From JARRNE01 sp963824085 (GTDB lineage Bacteria; Pseudomonadota; Gammaproteobacteria; Chromatiales; Chromatiaceae), in assembly GCA_963824085.1 (NCBI GenBank), contig CAWGNT010000007.1, forward strand, positions 163,536 through 227,535: 64,000 nucleotides of DNA. Reading direction: 5' to 3'. Below the pieces are notes generated by a model. It ran no database searches. It was given only the letters and a program-made list of their open reading frames with translations, and was not told the origin of the DNA. The position numbers and the translations under genes were made by a program. Of the stretch, positions 24,686-34,164 are shown piece after piece. How positions within the stretch are numbered: position 1 is the first letter of the stretch; each line of letters opens with the position of its first letter.

Positions 24686-25122
24686 ACGACCACCGATACA
24701 AGCGCCGCAAGGACCGCGAGCCACTGACCCGCGTTGAGAACAACGCTCAGCGCGTGCAGCCGCTTGAAGCGCTGGCCCGCTTGCCCGTCCCCGGTGAGCT
24801 TGGCGTCCCGAGCCCGGTTTATCATCGGCATCAACCACTGGCGTGCGAACACGAAGCCCCCCAGGGCAATCGCGGAAAACAGGGCGGCCCAGCCGTGACC
24901 ATCGCTGATGCCCGGAAGAAGCAGCAGGAGCGCCACCAGCGTCGTCGTCCCCATGGTCAGGTAGTACCAGGGAAACACCTCACGAATGAACGCCCCGGCG
25001 GTCTGCGGCGGAAGCTTGCTGAAGACCAGCGGCGCCATCACAAGGGAGAAGAAGGTCATGCCGCCGAAGCAAACAGCCAGCGCCACAACGGCAAGGATCT
25101 TTAAGCTCAGAAGTTGGTGCAT
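24682..25122 (-). CDS. DUF4149-type membrane protein
   Basis: This 146-residue protein has four hydrophobic helices. It opens with a short KILAVVALAVCFGGMTFFSLVMAP segment and PPQTAGAFIREVFPWYY, the pattern of DUF4149/TMEM205-like proteins. A TMEM205-like role in metal or drug tolerance is known for distant relatives only. It is the first gene of a two-gene unit with the EamA transporter. Confidence 0.75.
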   Translation of the reverse strand: MHQLLSLKILAVVALAVCFGGMTFFSLVMAPLVFSKLPPQTAGAFIREVFPWYYLTMGTTTLVALLLLLPGISDGHGWAALFSAIALGGFVFARQWLMPMINRARDAKLTGDGQAGQRFKRLHALSVVLNAGQWLAVLAALVSVVV

Positions 25123-25626
25123 GAGAACGTCGTTAGGCGCTTGCCAGAAAAGGATATACCGAATCGCGCAGGCTTTGACAGAAATCGCCTTGGTCTCCGC
25201 GCATTCCTGCTACCGCCGTGCATGGATGTTCGCTCGGCGAAAAGCAACCCCGAATTTGTAACTCGACCGTGCGCTGGGCCGTAAGGCTTGCCGGAAAGAA
25301 ATGGGTGATCGGTGTCGTGCCTCAGCTTGAACGTCCGCTGGCGAGTCGGGTGCGGGGCGGCGGGACCGTCGGCGCCGCGGACGGCACCGTCGAGACTACA
25401 TGGACGTATTCACGGCGTGTCCCGACGGCCCGCACCCGACTCTGGCCCAGCAGCTAAGCTATCGCGCTAATCACCAAGATAAAGTATCGGACGCCGCAGG
25501 ACTTTCGCTCGACCTCGGGATTTGGTGAGTACACTGGCGCGCAGATAGAACCGCCGTTAGCCGCTGAGCCCTTTGCGCGGGCGCCCGTTTCCGCCGGCAG
25601 CACACCATGATCCGACGAGGTTATCC
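25123..25626. other. Non-coding stretch holding repeat copy 3
   Basis: There is no gene in these 504 bases. They hold the repeat at 25345-25440 and the promoter region of the GNAT gene. TTGGTGAGTACACTGGC at 25,522-25,538 is a weak candidate element. Confidence 0.5.
25345..25440 (-). repeat. Dispersed palindromic repeat, copy 3
   Basis: The 20-bp ends GTCGGGTGCGGGGCGGCGGG and the inverted CCCGACGGCCCGCACCCGAC differ at two positions. The core on the minus strand reads GCCGTGAATACGTCCATGTA, matching the other copies. Confidence 0.85.
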
Positions 25627-26235
25627 ATGATCAACACGCTGCGGGTACAACGTATGACCGGTCCCAGCCTCGAGGCCTACGTCCCGGCGCTGGCGCGGTT
25701 GAGAATCGAGGTCTTCCGCGAGTTCCCCTATCTCTACGACGGCGACCTCGGCTACGAGGCTCGTTACCTGCAGACCTATATCGAAGCCCCGGGGAGCGTC
25801 ATCGTGCTGGTGTTCGACAGTGAGGCCGTGGTCGGCGCCTCGACCGCGCTGCCGCTGGCCGAGGCCGATCCGGCCTTCCGACGCCCCTTCCACGACCAAG
25901 GCTACGATCCCGTCGAGGTCTTCTACCTCGGCGAGTCGGTGCTGCTACCGGCCTATCGCGGCCGCGGACTGGGCGTGCACTTCTTCGAGGAACGCGAGGC
26001 GCATGCGCGTAATCTGGGCGGTTACGCCTGGGCGGCATTCTGCGCCGTCGATCGCCCCACCGACCACCCGCGTCGGCCGCCCGGCTATCGCCCGCTCGAC
26101 GCCTTCTGGAGCAAACGCGGCTACCTACGGCACCCCGAGCTCACCGCCATCTATCGTTGGAAAGACCTGGATGACCAGGGCGAGAGCGAGAAGACCATGA
26201 CCTTCTGGCTCAAACGCCTGGCGGAGGAGGCATGA
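25627..26235 (+). CDS. GNAT family N-acetyltransferase
   Basis: The ATG at 25627 gives 202 residues. A GNAT core is seen in FYLGESVLLPAYRGRGLGVHFFEERE, where YRGRGLG is the acetyl-CoA pyrophosphate loop (Q/RxxGxG/A). FWSKRGYLRHP near the end supplies the last fold elements. The gene overlaps the following nitrilase by 4 bases. This acetyltransferase-nitrilase pairing recurs in many proteobacteria and is sometimes a single fused protein, so the two likely act on one small metabolite. Confidence 0.9.
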   Translation: MINTLRVQRMTGPSLEAYVPALARLRIEVFREFPYLYDGDLGYEARYLQTYIEAPGSVIVLVFDSEAVVGASTALPLAEADPAFRRPFHDQGYDPVEVFYLGESVLLPAYRGRGLGVHFFEEREAHARNLGGYAWAAFCAVDRPTDHPRRPPGYRPLDAFWSKRGYLRHPELTAIYRWKDLDDQGESEKTMTFWLKRLAEEA

Positions 26236-27131
26236 GCCGCCCCCTGCACATCGCCGTCGCCCAGTATGAAATTGGCTACCACGCGAACCTTGATGCCTAC
26301 GAGGCAAAGCTGACGCGCTGGGTAGCAGACGCGACCGCGCAAGGGGCGCAGCTGTTGGTCTTCCCGGAGTACGGGGCCATGGAGCTCGCCTCTCTGTTCA
26401 AGCAAGAGATCCAACGCGACCTGGAGGCGCAGCTCGCCGCGCTCCAGCCGCTGCTGCCCGACTACCTGGCCTTGCACCGGCGCCTGGCCGCACGCCATGA
26501 GGTCTACCTCTGCGCTGCAAGCTTTCCCGTTCGGGCCGCTACGGGCGAGTACCTCAACCGCGCCCACCTGTTCTCGCCGCGCGGGGCCGTGGGTCATCAG
26601 GACAAGCAGACCATGACCCGATTCGAGCGTGAGCGCTGGGGAATCTCGCCCGGATGCGGCCTCAAGGTCTTTGACACGGCCCTGGGCCTGCTCGCGGTCA
26701 ATCTCTGCTACGACGCCGAGCTGCCGCTGCTCGCCCGCGCCCAGGTTGAGGCCGGCGCCGAGCTGCTCCTGGTCCCCTCCTGCACCGACAGCCTCGCCGG
26801 CTACCATCGCGTGCGCATCGCCTGCCAGGCCCGGGCGCTAGAGGGTCAATACTACGTGGTGCAGGCCCCCACGGTGGGCGACGCGGCCTGGTCCGAGGCT
26901 ATCGACACCAACGTGGGCGCGGCCGGCGTGTTCGCGCCCCCCGACCTGGGCTTCCCGGAGGACGGCGTCATCGCCCTGGGCCAGATCAACCGACCGCAGT
27001 GGGTGCATGCCGAGCTCGATCTTGAGCGCGTCGCCGGGGTGCGAACCCGGGGCCGAGTCCTCGGCTACCAAGACTGGCCACAACAGGCACGGGCGGTCGG
27101 CCTACCCGTGGAGCGCACGCCCCTCGACTGA
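26232..27131 (+). CDS. Carbon-nitrogen hydrolase (nitrilase superfamily)
   Basis: This 299-residue protein has the Glu-Lys-Cys triad: Glu in LLVFPEYGAMEL, Lys in HQDKQTMTRFE and Cys in AVNLCYDAELP. It cleaves an amide or nitrile C-N bond; the substrate is unknown. Start ATG overlaps the acetyltransferase stop as ATGA. A CH-type hydrolase paired with a GNAT enzyme suggests a deacylation/acetylation step in repair or salvage of an amidated metabolite, by inference. Confidence 0.92.
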   Translation: MSRPLHIAVAQYEIGYHANLDAYEAKLTRWVADATAQGAQLLVFPEYGAMELASLFKQEIQRDLEAQLAALQPLLPDYLALHRRLAARHEVYLCAASFPVRAATGEYLNRAHLFSPRGAVGHQDKQTMTRFERERWGISPGCGLKVFDTALGLLAVNLCYDAELPLLARAQVEAGAELLLVPSCTDSLAGYHRVRIACQARALEGQYYVVQAPTVGDAAWSEAIDTNVGAAGVFAPPDLGFPEDGVIALGQINRPQWVHAELDLERVAGVRTRGRVLGYQDWPQQARAVGLPVERTPLD

Positions 27132-27333
27132 GGCCCTCGCCGCGAAATGGGAAAACGGCCCCGGGGCGGCAGTCATGTCGATCAACACACGCGGACCCAG
27201 CACCCGGAAGTCGGCCCTCCCTCGCCCTTCCCGCACGGCCTCACCCGGAACTCCACACGGCCGGAGCGGTCTTCTTCTGCCGACGGGAGCAAATCAGCGA
27301 TTCAACGGCTCCTATAAGCAAAAAGAGACACAC

Positions 27334-27996
27334 ATGACCCCCCAGGAACATCAGCTGCTCAGTGGCTTTCTCAACAATCTGACGACGGCACGTGCACAAA
27401 GCATCGACCCCGAGGCCGACCGGCTAATACGGGATGCCTTTTCCCGTCAGCCTCAGGCCGCCTACCTGGTTGTACAGCAGGCACTGATGCAGCAGATGTC
27501 CGTGCAGGAGGCACAGCACCGCATCGCTGAGCTCGAGCAACAGCTGCGTGATGCCAGGGGGGGCGCTTCCGGTACTAGCAGCTTCCTCGGCGGCGCCGCG
27601 CAGGCACCCGGTGCAGGCTCTCCTCCGCCTACCGCCCCATCGGGGTGGGGCAACCCCGCGACCGCACCCGGCGCCCCGCGCTCATCGGGGTTCGGCAACT
27701 TTCTGCGCTCGGCGGCCACGACCGCCGCCGGCGTGGCAGGCGGCGCGATGCTATTCCAGGGCATCGAGAATCTCTTCGGCGGTCACCGTGGTGTGCTCGG
27801 TGGCGGTGGCTTCCTGGGTGGCGGGACGCCGGAGATCGTCGAGAACAACACCGTCACCAACGAATATGACGACCCCGGGCTGCAGAATATGGCTGAAGAC
27901 GGCCAGGTCACCGATGACGGCTTTGGGAACGATGCGGACTTCGGCGGCGACGGCGGTCTTTTCGACAACGGGGACGATTCGACGGATTGGGTCTAG
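27334..27996 (+). CDS. DUF2076 family protein
   Basis: The ATG at 27334 gives 220 residues beginning MTPQEHQLLSGFLNNL, the DUF2076 opening. A helical segment (residues 45-75, QALMQQMSVQEAQHRIAELE) follows, then a Gly/Pro-rich linker. Next come a Gly-rich hydrophobic segment, GVAGGAMLFQGIENLFGG, and a very acidic tail (DDGFGNDADFGGDGGLFDNG). The family is widespread in proteobacteria and its role is unknown. There is no signal peptide. Confidence 0.88.
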   Translation: MTPQEHQLLSGFLNNLTTARAQSIDPEADRLIRDAFSRQPQAAYLVVQQALMQQMSVQEAQHRIAELEQQLRDARGGASGTSSFLGGAAQAPGAGSPPPTAPSGWGNPATAPGAPRSSGFGNFLRSAATTAAGVAGGAMLFQGIENLFGGHRGVLGGGGFLGGGTPEIVENNTVTNEYDDPGLQNMAEDGQVTDDGFGNDADFGGDGGLFDNGDDSTDWV

Positions 27997-28105
27997 GAGG
28001 TCGGATACTTGCTCCTTGGCCGCGGGACCCTCCAGCGGTCCCTATGTCCCGCTGCGACGACGCTCCCGACGCCGCAGCGGGAATCTCGCGCCTAAATCGG
28101 GCGCA

Positions 28106-28915
28106 TCAACCCCCTACACGGGATGAACCGTCCTCCCGCAGCGCGCAATCTATCCCGTTGCGCGGCCTTACAACGGGTACGCCACCGGTACCTCGTCCAC
28201 GCTGTGCCGCCCCCTCGGAATTCGGGTTCGGTGCGGGAGCCTCCCCGAACACGAGGCCGCGCAACATCAGTGTAAGAATGAGCACGATGAAGAAGGAGAC
28301 CAGGACGTCGCTCAAGAAATGCCCGCCCGAAGCGATGCGCACCAGTCCGACCAGGATGCCCCCGACCACCGCCAAGGACACCCACCGCCTTCGTCTATGG
28401 GCGACGACGAGAGCCACTGCGATCAGGTAAAAGGTCGCGCCGGCATGCCCGGAGCAGAATGAGTGGCCGTGCTGATCGGACAGAATCCACGCGGGGCTGA
28501 AGGCATGCGTCCCGCCAAACTCTACCAGGTCCACGGGGCGGGCGCGCCCCCAATGCTCCTTGAGAGCCCAGTTAATCATCAGCCCAGGCCCAAGCGCCAG
28601 CACCAGCAGCAGAAAGGCGAGCTCCTTGCCCGCCAGCCGGATCGGGAGCGTTCGCTTCGCCAGACGCGCGTAACCCCAGAGGGCGATCAAGGCGAGCGTG
28701 ACGCCCGCAATCAGCAGCTCGCTCGCATGGTAGATAAACCGCTCGTACCAGGCGCCGTTGATCTCGAAGCCGACGCCCGGCGTGTAGAACAGTCCCGAGA
28801 CGGCCAGATCGATCTGCGGGAACAGCACGAAGAGGAGGGACGTGCCGACAAACGCGATCCAGACACTACGCGGCACACGTAACAGCATCCTCTTCATGGG
28901 GCGATCCGCGCTCAC
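28106..28915 (-). CDS. PAP2-family membrane phosphatase
   Basis: This 269-residue protein has about six membrane helices and the three PAP2 motifs: KEHWGRARP, SFCSGHAG (Cys replacing the usual Pro before SGH) and RIASGGHFLSDV with the catalytic His. Relatives include lipid A 1-phosphatases (LpxE), undecaprenyl pyrophosphate phosphatases and phosphatidylglycerophosphatases. The KxxWGRxRP form with a large first loop looks LpxE-like, but the substrate is not proven. The last 40 residues form a hydrophilic tail that may be an extension past the real family end. Confidence 0.87.
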   Translation of the reverse strand: MSADRPMKRMLLRVPRSVWIAFVGTSLLFVLFPQIDLAVSGLFYTPGVGFEINGAWYERFIYHASELLIAGVTLALIALWGYARLAKRTLPIRLAGKELAFLLLVLALGPGLMINWALKEHWGRARPVDLVEFGGTHAFSPAWILSDQHGHSFCSGHAGATFYLIAVALVVAHRRRRWVSLAVVGGILVGLVRIASGGHFLSDVLVSFFIVLILTLMLRGLVFGEAPAPNPNSEGAAQRGRGTGGVPVVRPRNGIDCALREDGSSRVGG

Positions 28916-29074
28916 AGCGTAGTTGTCCGTCGGCGTTCAGCGACGCGCTGGGCCAGCAGCCCAGAGAACCGGTGCCGGACCGTTCCGGGACGGGAGCATA
29001 CGGCGTCGCCGTGATCGCCTGCTCGCCCTGCAAGGCGGCACAGCGATGCCCGTGCATCTGTCGGCTCTCCCCGC

Positions 29075-30418
29075 TCACAGATAGCGCACGTAAAGGTAGA
29101 GGCTCGATATGGCGATGCTCAGCAGCATCAGGGGAAAGCCGGCGAGGGTGAACCGCACGAAGCTGATCCGGTGACCCGCGCGCTCGGCGAGTCCGGCCAC
29201 GATCAGATTCGCACTGGCACCAACCAGCGTTCCGTTGCCGCCGAGACAGGCGCCCAGGGCCAGAGCCCACCATAGGGGCAAGAGCTGGTCAGCCCCGCCA
29301 AAGGTCGGCGCCATGGACTTTATCAATGGAATCATGGTGGCGACGAAGGGAATATTGTCCACCACGGCGGAGAAGACTGCCGAGGCCCAAAGCACCGCCA
29401 TCGCGGTGATCTGCAGATCCCCGCCGGTCAGCCGGATGATCTCGTGGCCGAGCCAATCGAGCACACCGGCGGTCTCGATGCCGTGCACGACGACAAACAG
29501 GCCGACGAAGAAGAAGATGGTCACCCACTCCACCTCACTGAAGGCATGATGGACGTTCTTGGTCTGATCCTCGGCCTCATGCTTCAGATTGGTGATGAGC
29601 AGGAGCCCCGCCGCGCCGAACAGCGCAATGGTCGCCGGCTCCAGGTGCAGTGGATGGGCGAGGACAAACCCAGCCACGACCAGGGCCAAGACCGTCAACG
29701 ACTGCTTCAACAAGAGGACATCGGTAATTGCCTGGTCCTCTTTGAACTGCATGATGCGGTGGCGAGCCTCCGCCGTTGCGCTCAGCTGGTGACCCCAGAC
29801 CAGGTAGATGATCCCCAAGGTGACCGCCAAGATGAATGGGATAATCGGGGTCAGATTCCATAGAAAGTCCACGAAGGTGAGCTTGGTCGCGGAGCCGATC
29901 ATGATGTTCGGGGGATCGCCGATAAGGGTCGCGGTACCGCCGATGTTCGACGCCAACACCTCGGTTACCAGGTACGGGTAAGGGTTTATCTTCAGCTCTT
30001 CGGTGATGAGCAGTGTCACCGGAACGATAAGTAGCACCGTGGTCACGTTGTCGAGCAGTGCCGAAAAGACCGCGGTGACAACGGCGAGCATCACCAATAT
30101 TCCCCACGGATGGGCGTCCACCTTCTTCGCCGACCAGATGGCCACGTATTGGAAGATGCCACAGCGGCGCGTAATGGCCACGATCACCATCATGCCCGTC
30201 AGCAGTCCGAGGGTGTTGAAGTCGATGCCGCGGATGGCGTCGTCCTGATTGAGGACGCCGAGACTGATCATCAGGGAGGCGCCCAGCAGGGCGACGATCG
30301 CCCGGTTGACCTTCTCGCTGATGATGACCGCATAGGTCACGACAAACAGCAGGCTGGAGACCCAGAAGGGGCTCAAGCCGAACAACAGGGGGCTGACCGA
30401 CTCCTCTGCCCCGTGCAT
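29075..30418 (-). CDS. Ion transporter superfamily permease (ArsB/NhaD/SLC13-like)
   Basis: This 447-residue protein has eleven to twelve membrane helices. Two inverted repeats carry family motifs: ALLDNVTTVLLIVPV with ASNIGGTATLIGDPPNIMIG in the first, and AVVDNIPFVATMIPLI with GACLGGNGTLVGASANLIVAG in the second. This is the ArsB/P-protein/NhaD architecture for anion or Na+/H+ transport. The substrate cannot be chosen. It begins immediately after the CBS gene stop, so the CBS protein may gate or regulate it in response to adenine nucleotides. Confidence 0.88.
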   Translation of the reverse strand: MHGAEESVSPLLFGLSPFWVSSLLFVVTYAVIISEKVNRAIVALLGASLMISLGVLNQDDAIRGIDFNTLGLLTGMMVIVAITRRCGIFQYVAIWSAKKVDAHPWGILVMLAVVTAVFSALLDNVTTVLLIVPVTLLITEELKINPYPYLVTEVLASNIGGTATLIGDPPNIMIGSATKLTFVDFLWNLTPIIPFILAVTLGIIYLVWGHQLSATAEARHRIMQFKEDQAITDVLLLKQSLTVLALVVAGFVLAHPLHLEPATIALFGAAGLLLITNLKHEAEDQTKNVHHAFSEVEWVTIFFFVGLFVVVHGIETAGVLDWLGHEIIRLTGGDLQITAMAVLWASAVFSAVVDNIPFVATMIPLIKSMAPTFGGADQLLPLWWALALGACLGGNGTLVGASANLIVAGLAERAGHRISFVRFTLAGFPLMLLSIAISSLYLYVRYL

Positions 30419-30419
30419 G

Positions 30420-30944
30420 TCAGCTCCGCTCCCCGCCGGTCTGCGCGGCGTCCTCGAGGAAGCGCATCGCGAGGTTGTTGAGGATATCCCACTCGGTCAC
30501 CACGCCGAGCAGTTCTCCCTCATCCCCGGTCACCACCAGGAACGGCGGGTTGCAGGCGCTGCGCGAGAGTAGATAGAGGAGCTCGGGCACCGACGTCGTG
30601 GGCTTGCAGACCACCGTCTCGTCCATGGGATGCAGGAAGTCGGCGACCGGCCTTCCGCGCAGCCCCTGCAGCCTTTCGCGCAGCTCCCCGATGTCGTCTG
30701 GCAGATAGCTGAGATCGAGCAGACCTGCGTCGTTCAGCTGGGCAGCCACCGGAAGCATCGCGCGGACCAGTCCGCGCAGACCCAGGAGACCGAGGAACTT
30801 GCCGTTCGCGTCAACCACGGCCAAGTTGTGCACCTGGTGCTGACGCATCAACACCAAGGCATCCTCCAGTCGGATATCCGGTGGGCAAGTCACCGGGGTG
30901 CGCGTCATCATGCTTTCGGCGGTCATAGGGAGTGACGTCTCCAA
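30420..30944 (-). CDS. CBS-domain pair protein
   Basis: This 174-residue cytoplasmic protein has two CBS motifs: MMTRTPVTCPPDIRLEDALVLMRQHQVHNLAVVD (residues 12-45) and VCKPTTSVPELLYLL...GVVTEWDILNN (110-155). A helical insert of about 40 residues separates them. CBS pairs bind AMP, ATP or SAM and control transporters or enzymes. It lies directly upstream of the permease gene with no gap, so it probably senses energy state for that transporter. Confidence 0.9.
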   Translation of the reverse strand: METSLPMTAESMMTRTPVTCPPDIRLEDALVLMRQHQVHNLAVVDANGKFLGLLGLRGLVRAMLPVAAQLNDAGLLDLSYLPDDIGELRERLQGLRGRPVADFLHPMDETVVCKPTTSVPELLYLLSRSACNPPFLVVTGDEGELLGVVTEWDILNNLAMRFLEDAAQTGGERS

Positions 30945-31168
30945 ACAACAAGCTGGGCGGTTGGGAACGGGCTCTGAGGCAGGACGCTCGGCTCCGGAGA
31001 AGATCCGGGCGTCGGGAATCGCGCGCCGTGGCTCGTGGCCGCCGGCTCTTCGCGAGACTCATGCCCGGAGAGGTGGCGCCTGCCGGCGGACGCGAAGGAT
31101 ACTGCCCATCGTCTGCCCGAAGAAGCGCGAAGCATACACCAATCCACAATCCCGAGGGCTCTGCCGCA

Positions 31169-32371
31169 ATGGAAGAACCAAACAGACCTCAGGGCGGACT
31201 GCGCCGAATCCCCCGCGGCGTCTGGATGCTCGGGCTCGTCAGCCTCTTCATGGACACGTCCTCGGAGCTCGTCCACAGCCTGTTGCCCGTGTTTCTCGTC
31301 ACCGTCCTGGGAGCGAGCACCCTGACGGTTGGGATCATCGAGGGCGTTGCCGAGGCCATGGCGGCCGTCACCAAGGTCTTCTCGGGTGTGGTGAGCGATT
31401 GGCTGGGGCGGAGAAAGCCGTTGGTGCTTTTCGGCTACGGACTGGCCGCCTTGACCAAACCCCTCTTTCCCCTCGCAACCGGCCCTGGGATGGTGCTCGC
31501 CGCACGTCTGATCGACCGCATCGGCAAGGGCATCCGGGGCGCGCCGCGTGACGCCCTTGTCAGCGACCTCACACCGGCGAGCCTGCGCGGCGCCGCCTAC
31601 GGTCTGCGCCAGTCCTTGGATACCGTCGGCGCCTTTGCCGGCCCGCTGCTGGCCGTCGGACTGATGGCAGCGACAGCGGACGACTTCCGCGCCGCCTTCT
31701 GGGTTGCGGTGATACCCGCCGTCATCTGCGTCGGGCTGATCGTCTTCGGACTACGAGAGCCTGACCATCCACGACCGGATCACTCGCGCCGATTTCCAGT
31801 CCGCCGCACACAGCTCGTGCGCCTGCCGCGCGGCTACTGGCTCTTGATCGCCTTCGCATCGACCTTGACGCTTGCCCGCTTCTCCGAGGCCTTTCTGCTG
31901 CTGCGGGCCGAAGGCAACGGCCTCCCTGTCACCTGGGTGCCAATGATCCTGATCGTCATGAACCTGGCATATGCCGTGACCGCCTATCCGTTCGGAAGCC
32001 TTTCGGATCGGGTTCCGCGGACGAGGCTTCTCGGCCTCGGCATCGGCTTTCTCGTCGCCGCGGATCTCGTCCTGGCTCTGGCAGCGCATCCGTTCGCCGT
32101 TGCCGTCGGGGCCGCCTTCTGGGGTCTCCACATGGGGGCCTCGCAGGGACTGCTGGCAGCCATGGTCGCCGATACCGCCCCCGCTGATCTCCGCGGTACC
32201 GCTTTCGGGGTATTCAACCTGCTGACCGGCCTCGCTTTGCTCGCCGCAAGCGTTACCGCCGGCTGGCTCTGGTCGGCCCTCGGTCCGGCGATCACCTTCT
32301 ACGCAGGGGCGAGCTTCGCTCTGCTGGCCCTCATCGGGCTGCGCCTCTATGAGCGGACGCAGCCCGCTTAG
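31169..32371 (+). CDS. MFS transporter
   Basis: The ATG at 31169 gives 400 residues with twelve predicted helices. MFS signatures are SDWLGRRKPLV between helices 2 and 3, the RIGKGIRGAPRDALVSD loop after helix 4, and the repeat FGSLSDRVPRTRLLG in the second half. The GKGIRGAPRDAL motif marks a broad bacterial subgroup often annotated as permeases of unknown substrate. It is divergent from the CBS/permease pair and convergent with gltA. The longer opening upstream (to 30,932) is not coding. Confidence 0.9.
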   Translation: MEEPNRPQGGLRRIPRGVWMLGLVSLFMDTSSELVHSLLPVFLVTVLGASTLTVGIIEGVAEAMAAVTKVFSGVVSDWLGRRKPLVLFGYGLAALTKPLFPLATGPGMVLAARLIDRIGKGIRGAPRDALVSDLTPASLRGAAYGLRQSLDTVGAFAGPLLAVGLMAATADDFRAAFWVAVIPAVICVGLIVFGLREPDHPRPDHSRRFPVRRTQLVRLPRGYWLLIAFASTLTLARFSEAFLLLRAEGNGLPVTWVPMILIVMNLAYAVTAYPFGSLSDRVPRTRLLGLGIGFLVAADLVLALAAHPFAVAVGAAFWGLHMGASQGLLAAMVADTAPADLRGTAFGVFNLLTGLALLAASVTAGWLWSALGPAITFYAGASFALLALIGLRLYERTQPA

Positions 32372-32389
32372 CGCGAGCGCGCCGAATGG

Positions 32390-33679
32390 TCAGCCGCGCT
32401 GATCGAGAGGCACGTACTTGCCCTCGGCATTTCCCACGTAGATCTGCCGCGGGCGGGCGATCTTGTTGGCCAGAGTCTGATTCTGCTCCCACCAATGCGC
32501 GATCCACCCGGGCAACCGGCCGATGGCGAATATGACCGTGAACATGTTGGTCGGAATGCCGATCGCGCGCAGGATGATGCCGCTGTAGAAGTCGACGTTC
32601 GGATATAGCTTGCGCTCGATGAAGTAGGGATCCTCCAGCGCAATCGCCTCCAGCCGGCGGGCGATATCGAGCAAGGGGTCGTCCTTGCCCATGTTGGCGA
32701 GCAAACGCTCCGCCACCTTTGCAAGCATCTTCGCCCGCGGATCGAAGTTCTTGTACACGCGGTGCCCGAAGCCCATGAGGCGGACCTTGCTCTCCTTGTT
32801 CTTCGCCAGACGCACATACTCCTCCGGCGTGATGTGCCCACGGTGGATCTGCTCGAGCATGGTGAGGACCTCCACGTTGGCACCGCCGTGGAGCGGTCCC
32901 CAAAGGGCGCAGACGCCCGCCGCGCAGGACGCGAACAGGTTTGCCTGACTCGAACCCACCATGCGCACCGTCGAGGTGGAGCAATTCTGCTCATGGTCGG
33001 AATGAAGGATCAGCACCAAGTTGAGCGCGTCCCGCACCGATTCCTCGCACAGGTACTGGGAGTATGGCTGCGAGAACATCATGTGCAGGAAGTTCGGCAC
33101 GTAACGCAGCTTGGGATCCGGATAGATATAGGGCAGCCCCCTGGAGTGCCTGTAGGCATAGGCCGCAATCGTGCGGATCTTGCTGATGAGACGCGCCGCC
33201 GCCATACGGAAGCGCTCCGCGTCCTCCAGCTCGAAGAGCTCCGGATGGAAGCATGAGAGCGCGTTGATCATGGCCGAAAGGATGGCCATGGGCGGCGCCG
33301 AGCGCGGAAAGCCCTCGAAGTGGTGCTTCATGCCCTCGTCCAGGTTGGCCTGGGCCGTAAGGTCAGCCGAAAAGCGCCGCGATTGCTGCTCGGTCGGCAG
33401 CTGCCCGAAGATGAGGAGCCAGGCGATCTCGACGAAGGTCGGCCCGTCGGCCAGCTGCTCGATGGGGATCCCGCGGTAGCGCAGAATGCCCCGCTCGCCG
33501 TCGATGAAGGTTATGGCGCTCTCGCAGCTCCCGGTGTTCGCGTACCCGGGGTCCAGGGTGATGTGGCCGGTGCGCGCGCGCAGATCGCGGATATCGACGG
33601 CCCGCTCGGCCTCGGTACCTATCACGACTGGAAACTCGTACTGGACGCCGCTCAGGGTCAGGATCGCTGTTTCGGGCAT
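32390..33679 (-). CDS. gltA: Type II citrate synthase
   Basis: This enzyme condenses acetyl-CoA with oxaloacetate at the start of the TCA cycle. The ATG at 33677-33679 gives 429 residues, the size of hexameric NADH-regulated forms. Features seen are TGSCESAITFIDGERGILRY, HSDHEQNCSTSTVR, LWGPLHGGANVEVL, MGFGHRVYKNFDPRA (active His) and DFYSGIILRAIGIP (active Asp). It ends KYVPLDQRG. The longer open frame to 34057 runs through non-coding sequence and a repeat. Confidence 0.97.
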   Translation of the reverse strand: MPETAILTLSGVQYEFPVVIGTEAERAVDIRDLRARTGHITLDPGYANTGSCESAITFIDGERGILRYRGIPIEQLADGPTFVEIAWLLIFGQLPTEQQSRRFSADLTAQANLDEGMKHHFEGFPRSAPPMAILSAMINALSCFHPELFELEDAERFRMAAARLISKIRTIAAYAYRHSRGLPYIYPDPKLRYVPNFLHMMFSQPYSQYLCEESVRDALNLVLILHSDHEQNCSTSTVRMVGSSQANLFASCAAGVCALWGPLHGGANVEVLTMLEQIHRGHITPEEYVRLAKNKESKVRLMGFGHRVYKNFDPRAKMLAKVAERLLANMGKDDPLLDIARRLEAIALEDPYFIERKLYPNVDFYSGIILRAIGIPTNMFTVIFAIGRLPGWIAHWWEQNQTLANKIARPRQIYVGNAEGKYVPLDQRG

Positions 33680-34164
33680 GGGAGAGCTCGCGCAGGAGAA
33701 ACGCCGCAAGCATATCCGGTATCCATCGCTGGCGGAATCTGCGGCGCCGGAGGGCCGAAACTCCCGGAGACCCGGGCCCCGATGGCCTATGTCCTCACCA
33801 ACGCCGCAACGGCCGAGAAGGGAGAAACACATGGGCCGGTCGAACACACGGGCTCCGGTTGGGCAATCGCCTCCCCTATGGGAACGACTCGAGTCCGTCA
33901 TCCCAGGCCGCGGGAGGATTGCCGGGCGGGTTGCTAGCCGAGCGGCACCGCGCTGCCGGTAACAACGTCGTACCTGTCGGCTGCAGCTTTTCGGTTCTCG
34001 CCCCTGGGGTTGGGTTGCGAGCGACGGGGCTGTCGGCGGCAGGGAGGCTGCCGTCAAGCTACATGGAGGTATTCACGGCATCCCCCGGCGGCCGTTACCG
34101 AACCCTGGCGAACCGACTACCGAGAAGGGGATCGTGTAGTTGCCGGGATTTCGGCGCGGATGTA
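33680..34164. other. Intergenic region with repeat copy 4
   Basis: 485 bases upstream of gltA without a gene. The gltA promoter should lie near 33,690-33,800. The right part is occupied by the dispersed repeat at 34013-34099. No operator was recognised. Confidence 0.5.
34013..34099 (-). repeat. Dispersed palindromic repeat, copy 4
   Basis: It starts GGTTGCGAGCGACGGGG and ends CCCCCGGCGGCCGTTACC in inverse orientation. Its inner hairpin GGCAGGGAGGCTGCC and core GAGGTATTCACGGCATC match copy 1 on the opposite strand. The flanking TTTTCGGTTCTCG also matches copy 1. Confidence 0.82.
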
